Origin: Nymphaea colorata
Taxonomy: Eukaryota; Streptophyta; Magnoliopsida; Nymphaeales; Nymphaeaceae
DNA length: 64,000 bases
Reading direction: 5' to 3'
Assembly (NCBI RefSeq): GCF_008831285.2
Contig: NC_045151.1
Coordinates: forward strand, 11,274,571-11,338,570
Of this stretch, positions 52,501-58,500 are shown one piece after another (position 1 is the stretch's first letter; each line of letters begins with the position of its first letter). The translations under genes were made by a program, and so were the position numbers. The notes beneath the pieces were generated by a model that was not told the origin of the DNA, ran no database searches, and was given only the letters and a program-made list of their open reading frames with translations.

Positions 52501-55500
52501 GCGTGAGAGCACTGGGACCGTCAGGAGAAGTCCTCAGGCGCAACTCAGCTTCAGGCCTGTCGGAGAGGGCTTCACTTGAAAATTCGTATGAAATCGTAGA
52601 CACCTCCAAAAATTCTGAAATTTGGACCACAGCAAGAGCACGAGCCAAGGAGTGGACGCTCCAAATTTGGGCTGAATCCGAGCAGTCTACACTCAGGTCG
52701 TTGAGCCTTGAAGTAGCGGGTTGCCTGTCACCTGCTTCGGGAAGACGCTGCCGATTTCCGCCAGATTCCTTCCGTCGCCTCCAGAAATGCCATCTGTGGT
52801 CCGATCGACGTCAAACCTGGTGGAGAGGATCACCTGGATGTTTGGAATAGAATGGCACCAAAATCATCAAAATCCAACGGTCTGAACGCCGGAAAAGTCA
52901 CCAGATGTAACGTGAAAAACCCCTCAACTAGAGGGAAAAACCACGGGTGAGGAGGACTGGTACCCACTAGCAACCAGACACTCTCTGTCATAAACTTTCA
53001 TTCATACCCAAAAAATAGGGTTACAAAGATACAAGTAGAGTCTCAATAGGCCTAAACAGGAGCACACACTGGACCGGGTCCAGACCCAGACCCGTACATT
53101 AAAACACGTCAACAAGACCCATTGACAAACCTTGATTGCATTATCTGGGGTTTCTCATACCAACCTTATTTGAGCTTCATGGCCGGTGGAGTTTTAAGGA
53201 AATGGTGATATTGATGAGTGAAAAATAATGATATAATTGTTTCACTTTTAAAATATATAGTGTTGCAAAGTATCCAACTTTTGTCTACAAAACTTCAAAA
53301 AGTTTATGAACCTGATAAAATCATTTGGTCGTTATTCTTTTTCTTGTATCAACTCAAATGATCTTCTCTCTTTGTACTTTTGCATGTAGTTGTTCCTTGA
53401 CATCCATTACAAGGTTTTAGCCTGTTACTGTTCCTGTCATTCTGGATCATTTTGGCTGACATGGGACTTGGAAGAAGTCATAATTCATGTTATCTAATAA
53501 TTGCGATGCCTTTATCGGGCTGTCTATGATGTTAAGGGGAACATTCTTAAGGTAGCTTGAGTTTATGCAGGCTTTGCGTGAAATCACAAAGGCATCAAAA
53601 CAAGAATCTGGTGTAATTTCTGTTGAAATTCAAGCTCATAGTGCACTTGTGAGAGCTGAGAAACAAGATGTCAAAAAGAAGAAAACAGAGCAGGCAGACA
53701 GTGGAGTGCTCTCGGACAACAGGAGTATTTCTGATATATCAGGTGGTACCTAGACTATTTTCTGTAAATTTTGTTGGTATTTAACTTGGGCCTATTGCTA
53801 ATACCTGTGTTTGGTCTATTACAGCACTTGGTTTAAGAATTATCCTTGTGTCTATAAACCTTGCCCTTTCCCTCTGAATAATTTCACGGAATTACACAAA
53901 ATAAAATTGTTAAACTTCTCATAAATGTCTGAATTGTGCAATGTTAGTATTAGGGCATCACTTATTAAAACTGGACAAGTGTTATCAATTGATTTGGTTA
54001 GTCGACTCATAATTTTAGATAGTGAGTTGTTAATTTGTTCATATGCCACTTGTGTGGTTTATCAGTTGGTGCAACAGATATAAGTAATTTATAAATGCAG
54101 CTGATGTGTTTGTCCTGTAAGATAGGAATTTATGTATTTCAATCTGGTATTCCACCTTTAGAAAAGTAAAATATGCAGACGAATGTAATGTGGAAAACCC
54201 TCGTCTCGAGGGAAGAAAACCATGGAAAGCATGGGCATTGGGCTGGCCCGATAAGGAGTCGGGCTCGGGCTGGCCCGACACTTAAAACGAGCTTGGGGCC
54301 GGCCCGATTAAATTAAAAAAATATGTATTTTTAATATAAAATAATATAAAAATATAATTAATCGCAATAAAATATTATAATTATATATAAAAATTAATAA
54401 ATTATATATTAAAAAATATTATTGGGCCCACCTGGGCTTCTCGGGCCGGGCCCGGTGCCCCTTTTTCCAGGCTCGGGCCCAAGTTGGCTGGGTATTGGGT
54501 ACCCGCCGGCGTCTGTCATTCGGTCAAAGTGGACTTTCCCTAACCAATCATTGTGTGCACCTTGGTGGCGAGTGCTAACAACCATCCTATGAAAATTAGC
54601 AGTCACTGCTTTAATGATGTGTTTACCGTACTTAGGTAATGCGTGTTGAGATTCCATCACTATATCAAAGCTTCCATACCTTCATGAATAACAAAGTTAC
54701 AAGCAGACATATGAGTTATATCCATAAATTATCAGTTGTCAAGTTGGGGAAGACATGTTGGAGACATGCATGGAATGGCCAGCTAAGGAAGTCATACAAC
54801 ATGTTCATATGTGTATAAGCTATTAGTTAAGATATTATGGTATCCTGGTTCTGATAATGATATTGCATTTACTGTTTTATCGTCTAGCTGAAGTAGCTCA
54901 AATGAATTTGGAGCACATGCAAATTGAACTGAAAAGATATGTCCTTCATGTTTGGGAATACAATACACCGTCCTGGAATGTCCTAGAATCATGATTCGTA
55001 GGTTCTCCATAGAATATGGATCTTTATTTAGGAGAAGTTCCTGAATGGTTGGGTTTTCCCTACAGAGACCATTGCTTTGTTACATGAATTTTGCATGCTA
55101 TAGTTGGACAACAAAGTAATCTTGGTATTTCTGGATATAGTTATTTTGCTAAATTTGCATCCAAGGTAATTGTTTCTTCTTCTCAGATGTTGCAGATGCT
55201 TTATATGTAATGTCTTACTATCATTTGAAGTTTTTTCTTCATTCCTTGGCTTTTCATCATCTTGGACAATAGTCTAATTGCCTTTCCACTTTTCAAATAA
55301 TTCTGTTCATCGCTTCGTTTTTTTGCTTTCCTACTTTAAGAATAATTCTAGCGTTGATAGTCATTATTTATTCATTCATAAATTGCTGTTCTGAAAATTC
55401 AAAAATTTGTCTTAATGAATTTTTACTTTTCTTTGATGCATGGATTCGGTTCGTAATGTTTCACCAAAGCAGTGTGAAATTGTTTCTGGGTATAAGATGA

Positions 55501-58500
55501 TTGTTTTGAGTGTGTGTAGGGGAGGAATGGGCCTATGGTATTGGAGTTTCTTGCTATGAGTTAAATAATTGATTCAAGCTCTAACAGGGTGATCCTGTTG
55601 TGGCGTTGTTAGGTCGTTGGGAAGACATGCTGTTCAAGCTCAATGAGTTGAAAAAATATAGAAGAACTGTTGGATCTGTTGCAGGGTCTTGCTTAGCTGC
55701 TGCAGGCCCTCTGCTTGCTTCAGTGGAAGATGCAGCACGCCTTATAGTCCTTGACATAGTTGAGGTTGGTTTCATGGTTGCATTTGATCTCTTGTTCATC
55801 AGAAAGCACATTGATCAGTTTCTTCATCTTTTCTTGAATTTTCATTTCGTTGCAATGCATGGGAAAGTAAATCCCTTCTTTTTCTGTGAACTTGTCTTGT
55901 TTATTTATTATTGCTTTTTATACCTCTGTGTTTTAAGTGGTGGGGTGCAGTACCTAAGTTGAATTGTGCACTGCTGCCATCGCTAACAGAGATGCAGCCC
56001 AAGACCCCAGAGGCATGGGGAATGGGGGGCCTTCAGGCCTCTTTTCCAGGTAGTGAGTTGTTGACCTCCTGCTTACCCAAAAAATATTTTTACTAACTGA
56101 ATTGTACAAAACAAATTTTGACACTTTGGCCCATGAAAAAACAACAATGTTAAGAAATAATGTTTTTTGGTCATTATTGGTTGTAGATACTGCAAGAAAA
56201 CCTTCTATTCATTCTCTAGTAATCTTTTAAATGCATCACTTGGTAGAATTCGAGTTTTGGATTGTCTATGATTTTGCAACATCTAATAACGGGCCAAGCA
56301 AAAGTCTGCTATTCATTCTTGCTTATACTAGATGGTTGTTTGTGGCAATATGTTTAGGGTTTTACATAAAACAAGTGTATCATTAACTAGAAAAGCCATG
56401 CTACACACATCTTAGTTCCTTTTGGGGTACTGATTATTCATGATGATCTGCTTTTGTTGGTTTAAAACTTGTTCTCCATGGTGACTAGGACAAGGACATA
56501 TTGTTGACCTTGTCCTATATGTCCATAAATTTAAAAAGTCTTGACTATATTCATATTTGCCGGCTTGGTCTTGTGGTGTAAATCTATGTCACATAGGTAC
56601 GGGTATGGGGAAGCAGGTATGGGTACTGCGATTTTAAAAATCTTGGTATGGTGGTATGGTAAAATTTATAAATTCCAAAAAAAAAATAATACATATAATC
56701 TCATAAAAAGATAAATAAACATTAAGTTGAAGACATAAATGGACTTTTAAGTTAAAAAACATGAATACTATAGCAAGGTTAATTAAATAAACAAGCAACA
56801 TATATAATAGGAAGACGTATTTATGTAGCATAATAGACAGAACTATGAGGGCATAATGACGATTAACACTTAACAGCATAATGAGATGATGCAAAAATTA
56901 ACAGCAACAACATAAGCAAGAGGGAAAATTGGCAGATTTTGAAGCATAACCTAAGCAAGAGGGTAGGCAAACAAGCATAAATTGTATATATAAAATTAAC
57001 GATATTTATAGTTTTACACAAGCATAACCTGAAAAGCAGGGAAAATCGACAATTTTGGATGAACGGCAGATGATTGTGCAGTGGTAGATGATTATTGAAA
57101 ACGGCAGCAACAGATCTTGAAGAACGTAGATTTTGAAGAACAACAACCTTAAAAAATAGTCAAATGAAAAAATAGAAAAAAATAACTTATGCTGCCGGTG
57201 AAGACTGCCGCTGTCCGTCACTGGTCGCTGCCACCGGCCGGTGAAGCTCCCCGCTGCTGCTGACCATGGTGTTCTGCTGAGAATATGTGGTATGCTGAGG
57301 ACGAAGAACAGGTTGGAAGAGGAAGAGGCATCAAAAAAAGAAGTGGCATCATGCACTTTGAGGATTAAAGAGAATGATTTGGATCGTTTTTGACCTGGAA
57401 CTGATCCTAACGTACCTTACCGTACCAACGTACCACTTTTCTCGTACCGGTACAGGTAGGTGGCCCTCCCAGGCATACCACTGTGACATAGGTGTAAAGG
57501 TCTGGCATACTGGACTACAAGTACATGGATGTAGTCCAGTATGGTCATTAAGAATTCTGGTGTCAGTGGCGGGGAGGCCTTAGAATCAATACCGGCCACC
57601 CAGTCCGGAGATTTCTTTTGGAACAGATGTTAAAGAAGCTTCTTTTTGCCTACACATCACGTTTGGCTAGCGGTTGGGCTCTAGCTTAATGGCAAGTGTT
57701 CAAATTTAATGCTTCCTGATTTCTAATAGTGGAAATGTTTCCCCTCTTCCTTGTCTTCTTGGATTAGTTTCTTATATTTTCTCCTCATGCTACTTCAACT
57801 TTTATTGTAAAAAAAAAAAATCCTAGAATTGGTGTGGATCACGAAACACCCTCATTATGATAGTTTGATAGAGCATTTTCCTGTGATAGCGTGGAAGTTG
57901 CTACTTGAAGTGCTTTTGACCACTAAGCTATTCCAGTTGTTTATATTCATCACTTATGGTTTTATGTCCTTGATTGGTTTAGGATGGAATTGCAGCCCTT
58001 GAAGTGGTGGAAAAATCTTATATGCATGAAAAACAAGCGGAGGAGGAAATTGGACAAGTAGTTCAATTGTTCTCATTGCATGGTCTAAAAGACATTCTAG
58101 ATGCTTCGAATGATGGGGTTGATGAGAACAGATTGCTTCCAGCAATGAACAAGTTATGGCCTTATATGGTTGTTTGCCTGAAACATGGGAAGCCAGTGGT
58201 ATGTGATTTTGTAATTACACTTGGTTTATTCATAGTTTCTTTGCATTTACCAGTTGTACCTGCATTACTTTTCTTTTATGCACTAGTTTGCTTTGTCTGA
58301 GAACTTGCAGAAGGCTTTCAGATGCTGTTTTTAATGTAAGTTTACTTAAAAGGCTGATATACCTTGACTCATCAAGGAGATCATGCATAGTCGAAATAAT
58401 TCTTGTGTTTTTCTATAAGGACCTAGCCAAAATGTGAGACTTGGTATTTATCTTATGTAGAAGACTGTTCCTATGCCTAACACTTGGTATGTTACATTTT

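Larger units (their letters stand above)
48497..53114 (-). mobile_element. Ty1/copia element F, gag-less
   Basis: The 3' LTR (48497-48748) and a partial 5' LTR (about 52903-53114) are collinear with roughly 9 differences in 210 bp by eye. A 5-bp target duplication AGACC flanks the whole element (48492-48496 and 53115-53119). The polypurine tract is TTGAGGAGGAG on the minus strand. Between a GC-rich leader (52040-52900) and the protease there is no gag. About 40 bp of U5 and the primer-binding site are also missing. Confidence 0.9.

Noticed and set aside
52443-52850. 135-codon plus-strand frame
   Set aside because: It is antisense to the GC-rich leader of copia F and has no recognisable domain.
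58309-58330. Possible extra TTI1 exon (KAFRCCF) after exon 17
   Set aside because: Exons 17 and 18 already join in phase with conserved sequence (KPV-AVKRCL). The candidate meets a stop immediately.
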